DNA from: Phlegmacium glaucopus
Taxonomy: Eukaryota; Basidiomycota; Agaricomycetes; Agaricales; Cortinariaceae
DNA length: 61,469 nt
Reading direction: 5' to 3'
NCBI GenBank assembly: GCA_015039465.1
Contig: MU130424.1
Coordinates: forward strand, 1 to 61,469
The position numbers and the translations under genes were made by a program. The notes beneath the pieces were generated by a model, which worked only from the letters and a program-made list of their open reading frames with translations, was not told the DNA's origin and searched no databases. Below, piece after piece: positions 11,100 through 21,865 of the stretch (position 1 is its first letter; each line of letters starts with the position of its first letter).

Positions 11100-12705
11100 T
11101 CAGAAGAAATCATCGACAAGTATTATGTTGTTGGTGCGGTCGAGATGCACAAATCTACCGGATGCTGGGCATAAGGAATACATGCCATATGATCCAGTTG
11201 CGGGTAATAACACTTTGGCCGCAGGGCCGTCGTTCGAGGTGGCGTTGGAAAGGCGAGACGAAGTTAATCCAGTATATAAACCACATTCATCATTGCCATC
11301 CCAGCAGGCAACAAGGGTATCCTCGCAGATGCTGAATGGATCTAAGACTACGTCTCTGTCGTGAAGATAATGAGGGTTGACTGCGGAGGTATTTATGACG
11401 TGGAGAGAGGTATCATAGAGGTCGGGTTTGACGATGATTTTGAGCCTATGGAACTTTGAATGTAGACATAAAATATCGAAATAAAGGGGTTGCGAAGAAC
11501 CAAGGTACCAGTAAGAGATCGTTCTCCATCCAACAAGTGCAGTCCATCCAAAACCTGGAGGGTGTAAAATTCCGTCCGGGAATGGTATTCTGAAGAGTGA
11601 TGGCATATGAGTGGGATTGTTGTCGAAAAAATCTGGTGGTTGAGGGGATAGAGGTGGGATGGCCCAAACTAATGTTCCTTCTTCACATAAAACAATGATT
11701 GCTGTCCTCGTCGCAAGTACCTACCCAACGAATGAGTCAGAAGCTAACTTCAACATATTGAGAAGGTCGGAATATACCTCAAGATGGTATCCCAATCTCT
11801 TGGCGTCGATATCGGCAGAAAAACTTATTGAATGATTCCCTCGAAAGTCCCAGACTCTAAAAACAATCTTATCCTCATCAAAGCCAGACCATATCACTCT
11901 GTCAGGTAATAAGTAAGCTGCAGGGTCGTTAGAGGGGTCGAAATTGACATGAGCGATTTGGGTCAGCCGAGGTGTTTCATTTTGAGGGTAAATCTCATAA
12001 ATAGAGCAATCTTGGTATCTAAAAAAATGAATTTTTGACAAATATTTTAATGGTAATAGATTCGAGCTTACGGATGAGACGAAAATATTGTCAGGCCCAG
12101 ACCATCTGGGGTGGCCTGAACCATGGAAGCATTTTGAGATTGGACTTCCCGTTCAACTGAAGCAATCAACTTGCAATCGGCACTGGAAGTATAGCCCAGA
12201 TCCCAAATGAAAATACCAGTAGACGAATCGCTGACTAGGTATCGCCCACCTGGCACGATGAAAATTTCAGGATCGTCGGCGATGGCCGCAAGTGGATTAT
12301 CAATGATTCTAATTGTTCTTGAGCACAGTTTCGCACCAGAGTCAATAGGATGTTGTTTTTGGAACGCGGCACAGAGCTCAATCCACCTACGTGGTGCCAT
12401 CGCAGCATGTTCGAGTTCCAGAACAGTCATATCGGGTATAGGGAAACTTGGGAGAAAAAGAGTGTTGTCGAGGCATACTCGACGAAGAGCATCCATCCAA
12501 ACTATACGTTGCCGTGTTGAAAGTTGAAAGGCTTTACAAGTCTTTATAGATCACTGATTTTGAGCGACGGGAGATCCAATGTTGATTGATAACATACCTG
12601 ACGCAATGCCAAGATATCGGATGGACGAAGAAATGTGCAGATTGTGATCTGTAAATCCAATGCAATGTTCACAAGCCTCAGCGGGAACGCATCAGAAGGT
12701 GCCAT
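11100..12705 (-). CDS. F-box paralogue E (479 aa, intact)
   Basis: Exons 12705-12598, 12541-12072, 12018-11778 and 11720-11100; introns 56, 53 and 57 nt with phases 0, 2 and 0; 480 codons including stop. F-box at residues about 5-45 (PLRLVNIALDLQITICTFLR, PSDILALRQ, TCKAFQLSTRQR). WD-like strands as in B (GIFIWDLGYTSS, IVFRVWDF, LVWAIPPL). Exon 4 carries a copy-specific insertion (PPGFGWTALVGW) after PDGIL. It lies head-to-head with divergent member F, sharing a 600-bp upstream region. Probably an SCF adaptor, by family membership only. Confidence 0.8.
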
Positions 12706-13308
12706 CGCAGCTGAAATTGTTCAAGTGGAAAATGAGATGATTGTCGATGTTCAGGTACTTGAGATTTCTACAGTCAATCTTAGTATATATATATATATGT
12801 GAGACAAAGGGCAAACTTTGCTCCCAGCGGCCCTCAAGTCGAGGTAACCTCATGTTCATCGCCACAAGACAATTAACTACTAATATTTAAAACAAAAGCT
12901 GTAGATGCTATAAAATACCATTCTGATGTTTTATTTGCGTCCATTAGTTGTCCAAGCGGATGTGGTATATAATAATGAAGACCAGGCTATCCCACAGAAG
13001 CTCCCGATGAATGCGATTACAGTCAACTCTGTCGTAAACCAGACTTGTGGCGACTCTCGAAAGGAAGAGTTGCAGAAAAGAAACCGCTGAACCCATTGTC
13101 AGAGCAGTGACTTGTGGGAGATGAAGAGATCCGAAGTTGGGTGTTATTCGGTTGGAGCTCCTAACTGCATTACATAATTATGTACCGTGTCTATTTTGAA
13201 ACCCCGAAACTGCAAGGTGCAAGGGGTGCTGTTGTGTTGCCAGCTTTTTTTTTGACTCCGAAAGGGACTTGCCACTTGGGAATACATAGGGTTCTCACCC
13301 AATCCCCA
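12706..13308. other. Shared upstream region of F-box copies E and F
   Basis: The left part is the family leader of E with a TATATATATATATG run at 12783-12801. The rest shows no coding potential or recognisable repeat. A polyT run (13246-13254) is the only low-complexity feature. It probably holds both promoters. Confidence 0.4.
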
Positions 13309-14991
13309 ATGACGCAAATGGCAAGTGTCATCAAATCCCAGAGAAACAGACTCGAGGGCCTTGGCCGAGAAATTCATCTCCTGATTTCACGTCTCCTTAA
13401 CCCTCTCGATATCATTTCACTCGGACAGGTATGTTTTTTTTTCTCATCTAAACGAACAACCTCCTGAGGAGGAACAATCCAATCCAACAAACAAAACAAA
13501 AAAAACCTTTCAGACATGCCGATCTCTTTCCCGTCTACTCTCCGATCGTAACGTGTGGATTGATTACCTACACGACATGTGCAAGGCCAACCGTCTTTTC
13601 TTGCCCACTTTCCCAATTGCTGAGATGTCAATACATCAGCTTCAATATGCCGTGACTGCTCCTTCGAGAATGCTCTCACTTTTGACTGTACCTAGGAAAT
13701 CAAATCGGGATGTTCTAGAGCCGTTCCAGACCTGTAAACTCTTTTTTGGGAAAAGCTCTGGTTTAACCGGTATCACTCTCCTCCCTGGTGGTCGATTTCT
13801 TGTCGCTGGTGTGGGAGAGGAGTTGGGGATTTGGGATCTGGGTATCTCTTATCACGTCAATCTAAGGACGAAGCCCATCATCCATTTTTCTAATATGGCA
13901 TTAGACAAAGTTCTTTCGGTTTATCCCACATCCGATGGCAGTGCAGTCAGGATTGCTTGCGAACGCGTTTCTGTTGACCGGTTTGCGTTTTATTTTCCTA
14001 CACAATAAAAACCCCTGGTCATCTTGATCTCACTTCCATGACAGAATTCGACATGTGATCATTTTCCAAAGTAACATCTCATCATCTGGGTCATCTATCC
14101 TTGGGAAGACAATAGTCAATGAGATCGACGTACACGCACTCAAGGATGATATATTCGTCTATATCTCCAGTACAGGCGTTATCAATGTTTGGGATTTCGT
14201 GAACGACATGTCGACTAGTTGGCGATCCCCTAATTTCGAGCTAGATGGATGTAAACAGGTATCTCATGTTAAAAAACGTTATGGGGTTGTCAATCTGAAC
14301 ATTTTCTTAGATCATCATTGAAAAGCAAACGATCCTAGTCATCGGACCAAGTGGCGTCTCTGGTTGGATCACCCCACTCCTCTATCCCAAATCTGCAAAC
14401 CAAGGAACAGGCGTCGTTCCTCCTGATTTCACATTTCCCCAAATAGATGTCCAACTACAAGACAGTACAACCACTGTACGCCACGCTGGAAACTGGTACA
14501 TGGGCACTCCTCACGCTCTCTTTTACACTGTCTTTTCCGGGGTTTCATCCCACAGCGCTTTATCACGTTTCCAGATCCATTTACCTGAAGATTACCCAAC
14601 TGGAAAAGTCACTCATTGCGATAGTCATCGTTTAATGACTACCTGGAAAGCACCAGCCGGCGGTAATGGTACTAATCAGCAAGATACCTATATCCATTTC
14701 GGAGATCACCTCATCTGTAACGATTGTATCGTTATACCTTCTTCTCAAACGAATTCTTTATCAGCCTACGTGATCCCGGCCACCGATAATGGTTCATCTC
14801 CATATCCTGGTGCTGCTCTTGATACCGCCCCAACTGATACGCGTTTTCAAGGTTCTCAACTCCTTCGAACTTCCGACCTCATCTATGATTATAGTTTTGA
14901 TCCTGTTTCCGGACGGCTTTGTTACCTCGCATCGGATAAAGGGTCGATTACAGTGCGAGATTATCTTCGACATCCTGAAGCTCGTAATTAG
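13309..14991 (+). CDS. Divergent F-box paralogue F (493 aa)
   Basis: Exons 13309-13428, 13514-13980, 14045-14258 and 14311-14991. Intron phases (0, 2, 0) equal those of A-E, so this is a distant member of the same family even though residue identity is low. F-box: REIHLLISRLLNPLDIISLG, then TCRSLSRLLSDRNVW. Other family landmarks: LFLPTFPIAEMS, LPGGRFLVAGVGEELGIWDL, INVWDF, VIGPSGVSGWITP. At the expected second donor the GT is lost (TTTTCCTACACAA where others have CCGTAAG); the nearest phase-compatible donor is GTTTGC at 13981, used here. The C-terminal propeller part is about 25 codons longer than in A-E. The start at 13309 is chosen over 13318 as the first ATG; either keeps the F-box. Confidence 0.7.
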
Positions 14992-15969
14992 TAAAGGCGG
15001 GGTCCATCCATAAGAAAAGCTCCACGTCCTGGCCTTTCACCACGCATGGTATATTCGAATCTACGGTTCACTGGCCACAAGGTGTTACGAGGCATATCAT
15101 ATATATGTCTTCAAACACGGCAACTCTCAACTGGAACTTCCCCCCGAATCACAAAAATCGAATCATCCGGAAACTCTTAAAGACATTCCCGATAAAAAAA
15201 AATTGTTTTAACTTGGCGCTGCGTTTTCTATCGGCCAGGGCAAGTGCGAAAACGAAGAGGGTGGAGAAAAAAGAGAGAGGAGACAAGAGAGAGTTGAACT
15301 AGTGGAAGTAAAAAATATTTGTGCATTTTGCGTACCGGGTTCCTAACTCCTGATGATCCCTTTATCTATCATGCCGTACTATCCTCCTCCTGATTTTGGT
15401 TCCGTGGGTAGGCAGCACAGAAACATAAGAACAAAAGCAACGAGTAGTCCATGACGTTTACTTGTTCCCTTTAATGGACCGTTTGCCAGTGAGATCTTTA
15501 CCAGATGTACCACAAGTTTCATTATCTCGTATGGAGCCATGCCGCCGCCCAACCGTATTCACTAGCCAGTATGGATTCGTGTCTAGACTAGTTGCTAATT
15601 CCACGCATGAGAGCTACGGCTGCAGGAGTTTCCATGATTATCTTTGAAAACGCAAGTTTGTATACGAGGACCGAAAAAGGAGGGAGCAACTGTCTAACAC
15701 GTACGAAAATTCTAGTAATACCCACAAAACCTCAGCCATATTGTACAATTGAGAAAAAGTCCAAAATAATATTGCATATTTTTCTTTCTATCAGGTCATG
15801 ATCAATAGTAAAGGGAGGGCGGAGCAAGGAGTGCATGAGGGTAATATGAAAAGAAAAAAAAGATGTGGCCCTTGCGTCTATCATACCATGTATATATCCC
15901 TTTTTGTCTATAAAGAGGAATGTAAAGAAGAATTAGAATGAAATGAAATCGACGATTAAAAGCACTACC
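14992..15969. other. Intergenic region between convergent genes
   Basis: 3' flanks of F-box F (plus) and TPS2 (minus). Short open stretches occur but none has codon bias or similarity I recognise. No repeat shared with the rest of the window was noticed. Confidence 0.4.
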
Positions 15970-18900
15970 TCAAAGGTTAGCCTTTTCATTACCCCCAGTT
16001 CCACCTGCAGCAGCATTGTTTCCATTAGTATTACCATTCGCGGTGGGACTCATCGACGAGAAGGACGAGACATCCTTCACCAAATCCAACATATGCTCCA
16101 CAATCTCCTGTGGAGTCGTCACATGCCAACTAGCCAACGTCCGCTTGCTGCTATGCCCCACAGCAGTCGTAAAAACAGCTTCAGATTGGATAGCCAATTC
16201 CACAGCGGGAGCGTCTTTGCCCGCGAGGAGGGTTATAGCTATAGGTGCTTCCATGAGTACTTTCTCGGTGCCGGGTGGGAAGAGGAGTAAAGCCCGGAAC
16301 ATGTCTTCGTCGGTCTAGTGAAACTTGGGGTTTATAAAAGGACTGGACGGAAGAGATAAGTACATACTTTGTCGTCTCCAGCACAGAATATAAACTCCGC
16401 GTCCGGGTTTTGATAGAGAATTCGCTTGACGATTTCGCCCTATGAAAGGAGGTCAGTCCAATGTCCTGTTTCCGTCCCATGCTGATCTCACCTTGTTAAC
16501 TGCAGTTGGTCTAACTTCCAAGTTCTTCTTTCCAATAAGAACTGCGGGTAAGGTATGTTATATTTTGCAAATCGCTTAACAAAGGATAATGACGAACCTT
16601 CAATGGGCCGTTTGTGCGCAAGGTTGTTCTCCAAGAGATCTTGACATTGTCGGCATTGGAATTGACTGTCATTCACCCAGTCAGCGAAATTGTCAGAAGA
16701 GTAAGAACAACGAGCAAAACAATTCACCCCCATTCAGGGTCACTTCCACGATAATGCCACGTTATCGAACTCTTCTTCATCTCGATATGACTTCCCGTTG
16801 TCCTCTAAAGTAAAAAACAAACACAGCAATATCAGCATCGACATCAACATCAAAAATTCTGAGCCTAAAGACACAACGTACCTCCGTATAATACTTGAAT
16901 ATCTCCTCAACCTCCGACATCCAACTCATATCCAAGGTTTGGGTAAAATTCGTCCACTCCTTCGACCCCCGCTCTCTAAAGAACCCACCATGTTCAGCCG
17001 AAAAACCTACATTCTTCAAGTGTCCCAAATGTTGCTCCAAGAACCCACCGTCTCGTCCTGAGATGATGTATACGAGGTTTTGTGGATCGGCAGAGAGTTT
17101 TTCGAGGGCTTCGAGGGTAGCTTCAGACGGAACTGCTGCTGAAGGGGTTTTAACAATCGGAGCGAGAGTTCCCTAAAAAAAAGAGAGATAAGAGATGAAA
17201 AAATCAGTGATCTATGACAATAGCGAAGGGAATGACGAACGACGTACATCATAATCAAACAAAAACAGTCTCTTCCTCGCTTTCACATACAATCTCTCTA
17301 GTCTCTCTTTCGGGATATACGGTGTCTGCCTTGCGGTACCCTGTAACCCCATCTGTCCGAGTAACATCTTCACCAAGACGGTAGCCCAAGTATGCGACGT
17401 ATGAGTAGTGACGACTTTGTAAAGCTTTGCATGTCGAGCTGCTTTTTCGGCTGGGTCCATAAGAAGACCTTGGTTTATGGCAGCTGCTACGTCCTAGGTA
17501 GAGAAAGAAAAATACGATGAATATATGCTATTGGAATGTAGAGAGGAAGGGATTTTTTCTTGGAAAAAAAGAACGTACCCCAAGATTCCAAGGGTTAACC
17601 AACAACGCATCTTCCATATTCTTACTTATACCCATAAACTCGCTAAGCACGCTGGGACTCTTATTTGTACTTTCTTGAGCTATAACGAACTCCATGCTAG
17701 TGGTGTTCATCCCATCGCGTAAAGGAGTGATAACAGCCAGATCGGCAACGCTGAGGAGAGCGTAGAATTCATCTTTTTTGAGGGTTTGATGGCTATTTGA
17801 AGGATTCAAAGAGGGAGCCATCAAGAGAGAGCACAGAAGGAAAAAAGAAGAGGCGATAGTCAGTCTCATCGGATACGCTTACCAAAACTAAAGACGACTC
17901 ACTAATGATGTACAGGAATGAAATCCAGACTCCCATACTCGCCATTTATATGCGCAACAATCTCACTTACCATCCGCTCCAACTTGGGAGAATCAGTGAG
18001 TGCAGGGCTAGTTACTTGGATCATAACGACGTTCCCAACCCACTCAGGATAATCCTGAAGCAATTTTTCGAATGCGCGCAACTAATCACGAACTTAGTTA
18101 AAATGTCATTGGATTTAGAGAAGCCCCGAAAGAGATAAACAACCTTTTGGATGACGCCTTTGACAACATCAAGTTTATCACGACCGACTATGATTTTCTT
18201 GCCTTCATAGAGGTTTCTCAAAGCTTCAACTTTTGGTTTGATCCCAGGTCGCTTTCTAGAACCCGAATGAATAAAAATAATAACGAAGAGAGAGGAATGG
18301 ATGACTCACATATCACATCCAACCCGCTCTGCATCTATGCCAACCGGACAATGCATAACAGCCGTAACATGTCCCTCCACATCTATCCCGCGAGAATTTG
18401 TTTCATAACCGCATACACGGATACAGGTTGAAAGGAAGTGACGACAGTAGGAGTACGTCTATTGATTGGGCGTTAGTGAAAGGGGGAGGATAGATAGATG
18501 TTAAATCTCACTTGGAAACAAACGAGGTTCGCTCCCAACATTCCGTCTAAAAGCTCTTTGCGTCCTAAAATAAGGTAAATACATTAGCGGGAGAAAATAA
18601 TGAATAAATAAAAATAAAAGGAATGAACCGAGGGATCGACATTACACACATGACTCATCAGCGGTAGTCAAAACGACGTCATAAACTCTCGACGACGTCA
18701 TACGTCTGGAGCAGGATACTCACTGGGAAGGCATCGAAAGACTTCGCTGCTTGGGAAAGGTGTGTGCACGAACAAGCCGATAACAGCTTCAGGGATGGAT
18801 TCGCGTACGAGTCTAGAAAAGATGACGTTAAAAAGGAAACAAAAGATAAGGACGGCTGACTCACCTAGGCACAAGTAGGAGATGGTAATCGTGCACCCAG

Positions 18901-19730
18901 ATAAGGTCGCCAGTGCGGTAAACCTCTGCGATGCGTCTTGCAAAAGCAGCATTGGCAGATTCGTAATAAGGGTAGTGGGAATCGGCTGAAGCGTATTCGG
19001 TGGCTACGTCTTGCCATAGCAAGTAGTGAAATAATGGCCAGAGCGCTGTATGAATCTTAATACAGGACTTGAAGAAAGAAAGCGCAAGAAGCTTACTTTG
19101 TTTGCAATACCCATCATAATGTCCATGCGCAACTTTATCATCAAGCCACACGGGTACGTATTTGGTCTTCCTGTCCCGTTCGTCATCGTGGTCAGGTAGG
19201 TAGTCGTTGAGGGCACCTTCAAAGGCAGCCCTTTCGTCCGCAGAGACAGTATCAGCCGGAACTTTGTCCGTCAACGACATGATATCACCCGTCCACCCCA
19301 CGACGAGCTGATCGTGAGTCTGAGAAAGAGACCGAATGCCAGAGATCATAGCGGAATGACCATAGCGCGGAGCAAGGGACCATACAGGAGATGGATGGGG
19401 TGTGGTGAATCCCGTAGAACCAGATGACGAAGACGATTCTGACGAACTAAGGGAATCACCGCCGTTGAGAACTGGTTCTGGACTATCCGAAGGTTTCGTA
19501 GGGGGAGTTGCAGGTGGACTGGGAACGCCGATGTCGTTCGAAGGTTTGGAGACGATGGTTGCGGTAATCGGTAGATAATGGCATACATGTATGATACGAC
19601 CTGAAAGTGGTATGCCCGCTTTGCGGTGTTGTTGTTCTAGGAGAGCTATGTCGTGTCTTGCCTGTTCTATTGAGATATCATCACCCTGACGTGTATAGGG
19701 TTCTGAGAATGAGTCGTTTACTGCGGGCAT
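15970..19730 (-). CDS. TPS2: Trehalose-6-phosphate phosphatase, TPS-TPP fusion (919 aa)
   Basis: Fifteen exons joined in frame: 19730-19097, 19045-18865, 18812-18724, 18564-18512, 18458-18310, 18255-18144, 18081-17903, 17792-17579, 17493-17248, 17172-16882, 16804-16728, 16665-16598, 16541-16492, 16439-16368 and 16314-15970. The N-terminal part (about 40-600) is a glycosyltransferase-20 (TPS-like) domain: WVHDYHLLLVPR, GLFVHTPFPSSEVFRCLP, ITPLRDGMN. The C-terminal phosphatase has the HAD motif LFLFDYDGTLAPI (Asp617 and Asp619 by this model) and GDDKTDEDMF (about 803-812). Tps2 removes phosphate from trehalose-6-phosphate in the cytosolic Tps1/Tps2 complex; the TPS-like part of yeast Tps2 is not a working synthase. 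Length is close to yeast Tps2 (896 aa). Residues about 65-120 are a Pro/Ser-rich insertion. The gene appears intact and is the one clear housekeeping gene here. Confidence 0.93.
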
Positions 19731-20740
19731 GTTGGGAGGGGTAAGGAAGAAGAAGTGAGTGCGAGAACCGAGTTAATGTAGTGATTGTACAAGATTGTTC
19801 AATCCTAATCCTGGTCCTCCACAAATCCTGATAAAACGCCCGATTAGGTAACTCCGTCCTGCCTGCCCCGTTCCCGAGGTATCTCCTCCGACCCTGGCTC
19901 TTTTCGTCTTTTATCCCTATCTATCCACCGACATTTGCCAATTTAGACAATTTTATATCGATGAAATCACCCACGGGTCACCGTTTCCAATGCCGCTTAT
20001 TCTCCTTCAAAACTGTAAAGACGATTTCACAAAGCTAGAGGCTCAAAATAAAAATATTGGTGTATAATTTGCCAAGCCATAAGAGACTAGCCAAAGCTTT
20101 AGCTGGAGGAGTTAGAACCATGCCTCCACATATATATCCGACTTCTATGTTAGCGGATATTGTCGCGATGCCCTCATCAACCTATCACGTGATCTTTCTT
20201 CAAACGGAGTTGATACCCCTATCCCTCTTCTGGTAAGTACATATGCGCTTCTTCTCCTTTTTACCAGAAAGTCAGCGTTTTCCGTGACCTGCCACCGGAC
20301 GCAAAGTATGTCCGAAGCCTGTGTGACGCAGGCACCGACATGCACCGATTTCGGCCAGTACCACAGCCCTGTGACGCGAGGACTGGACGAATTGAACGTA
20401 ATAGGTACAGTAATTCTACACAATAAAGATGGCATATATTGAATCGATTATGACATAGGTACTCGAGGGGCAAAATGCGAAAATCCGATAAATCCGATTC
20501 TCTTTGGTGTTTGTCGACCATGGCTCCAGTCCGAAAAGATAATGCCGGACATAAGATGTTCTGGACAATTGAAGAATCTGAATGATTGACGAGTTGGGGT
20601 TGGTAAACCAAATTATTCATTTCCGTCTCTCGCCACGAGTCATACTAGAGTTTATCTCGCCCTACCTCATGGCATCATGATAAACGCTCTCCTTTTTTTA
20701 ACAGTACTCCAAATCCAAGTGATTCTTATCCCCTAACGGA
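19731..20740. other. TPS2 upstream region with a possible gene fragment
   Basis: 19731-20080 is TPS2 5' flank. On the plus strand 20135-20230 reads DFYVSGYCRDALINLSRDLS and ends at a GTAAGT donor, and 20278-20400 reads FRDLPPDAKYVRSLCDAGTD. These look like decayed coding exons, but I cannot name the family and no continuous frame links them. Confidence 0.3.
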
Positions 20741-20744
20741 TTCC

Positions 20745-21640
20745 CAATATCAAAAAGTTGCTATCCTCATCAAAGAGGGCGCCAAGGTCCATATTTAAGA
20801 CCATCCCCTCAAGTCTCCTGATGACCACTGCTCGATCTTCACATTTCGCTTGGCAACTGGCCCGCCAGACCTATGACGCCTCTTATTGGTGGTCATGAAG
20901 GTATCGGAGGGATCAATTTGTGTTCTGACTGAGCAATGCAAGAAAGGATTTGGTACCTTGTCTGAGTGTAACCCATCAAATAATCATATGTGGTATATCC
21001 TGAATTGGCACCTTTTTTTCACTACTCACATGCCGTTTTAGGTATCTTCTGTTCACGCCTTGATCTACATCTTCAAATTTAATCTTCTAACTTTTTATTA
21101 TTATCAAGGCGTTTGCCGTGCGCTCAAGTATAGCGAGATTGGCTGACTGGATTGTACCCCCTGACGCCGGCGGAGGCCTAGACCAACTTGGTACGTATGG
21201 CCTAGACTTCCAACTATCATTGCGTATCGCCGCACAATATGCGAAGGTAAATGGGTCGTCCCGTTATCGTCATCGATACTGGTGAAGCAAAGGGCAAGTG
21301 ATTTCGCCAAAGTCCGTCGCAGATCAAGAAAGCTGCTACCGATGAAGAAAGCTGCCGATGGTCGTGCTGCACATGCCGAAGTTACACTGCTTCGGCGGTT
21401 TCCTTAGTACATCATTATTCCATTGCGAGCCTACCCATTGCTTTGGAGTCTGGATTACCTCTCTCCAGCTATGGATTACTTGTGTGGCAACGGACGGCCT
21501 TCATGTTTCTATTCTCCTTACGGTATACAAGAAACGGGTCCTATGTGGGTAACCGTCAGGATGCCGTCGAGGCTCTGCTTCTGGCGACGTCAAGTGCCAT
21601 TATTGGATGAGGAATATGGCTGATGTTGCGAAGTACTATG
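20745..21640 (+). pseudogene. Zinc-type alcohol dehydrogenase relic
   Basis: Scattered pieces keep the order of a fungal medium-chain alcohol dehydrogenase. About 20750-20800 is YQKVAILIKEGAKVH (N-terminal strand); near 20880 IGGHEGIGG (the GHEG zinc-site motif, out of frame); 21110-21180 GVCRALKYSEIG then DWIVPPDAGGGL (the Rossmann GxGGG region); 21235-21290 YAK plus RPVIVIDTGEAKGK. Frames change repeatedly, stops interrupt it, and the catalytic Cys-rich part is not recognisable. Active enzymes of this family oxidise or reduce alcohols and aldehydes with NAD(H). Confidence is moderate because no single frame exceeds about 20 matching residues. Confidence 0.5.
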
Positions 21641-21865
21641 TTGTGTTGCATATCCTATTGTGTTTTTACATCAATCATCAATCCGTCGTACGGTATGCTT
21701 ATATTCAAAGGTCATTATAAATTTACAATGACCACCGTATTCAACTATCGGGTGCTCGTATGTATAGATCTGTTTATACTTGATGGTTGGAACTACTTCA
21801 TCGTGGGAAATGCGAAGTAGCCGCACGTTGAACAACCCTAGCGCTCACTCTTGACTATCATCATC

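Noticed and set aside
15105..15302. Small gene downstream of F-box F
   Set aside because: Lys/Arg-rich open stretch without start context, homology or splice structure.
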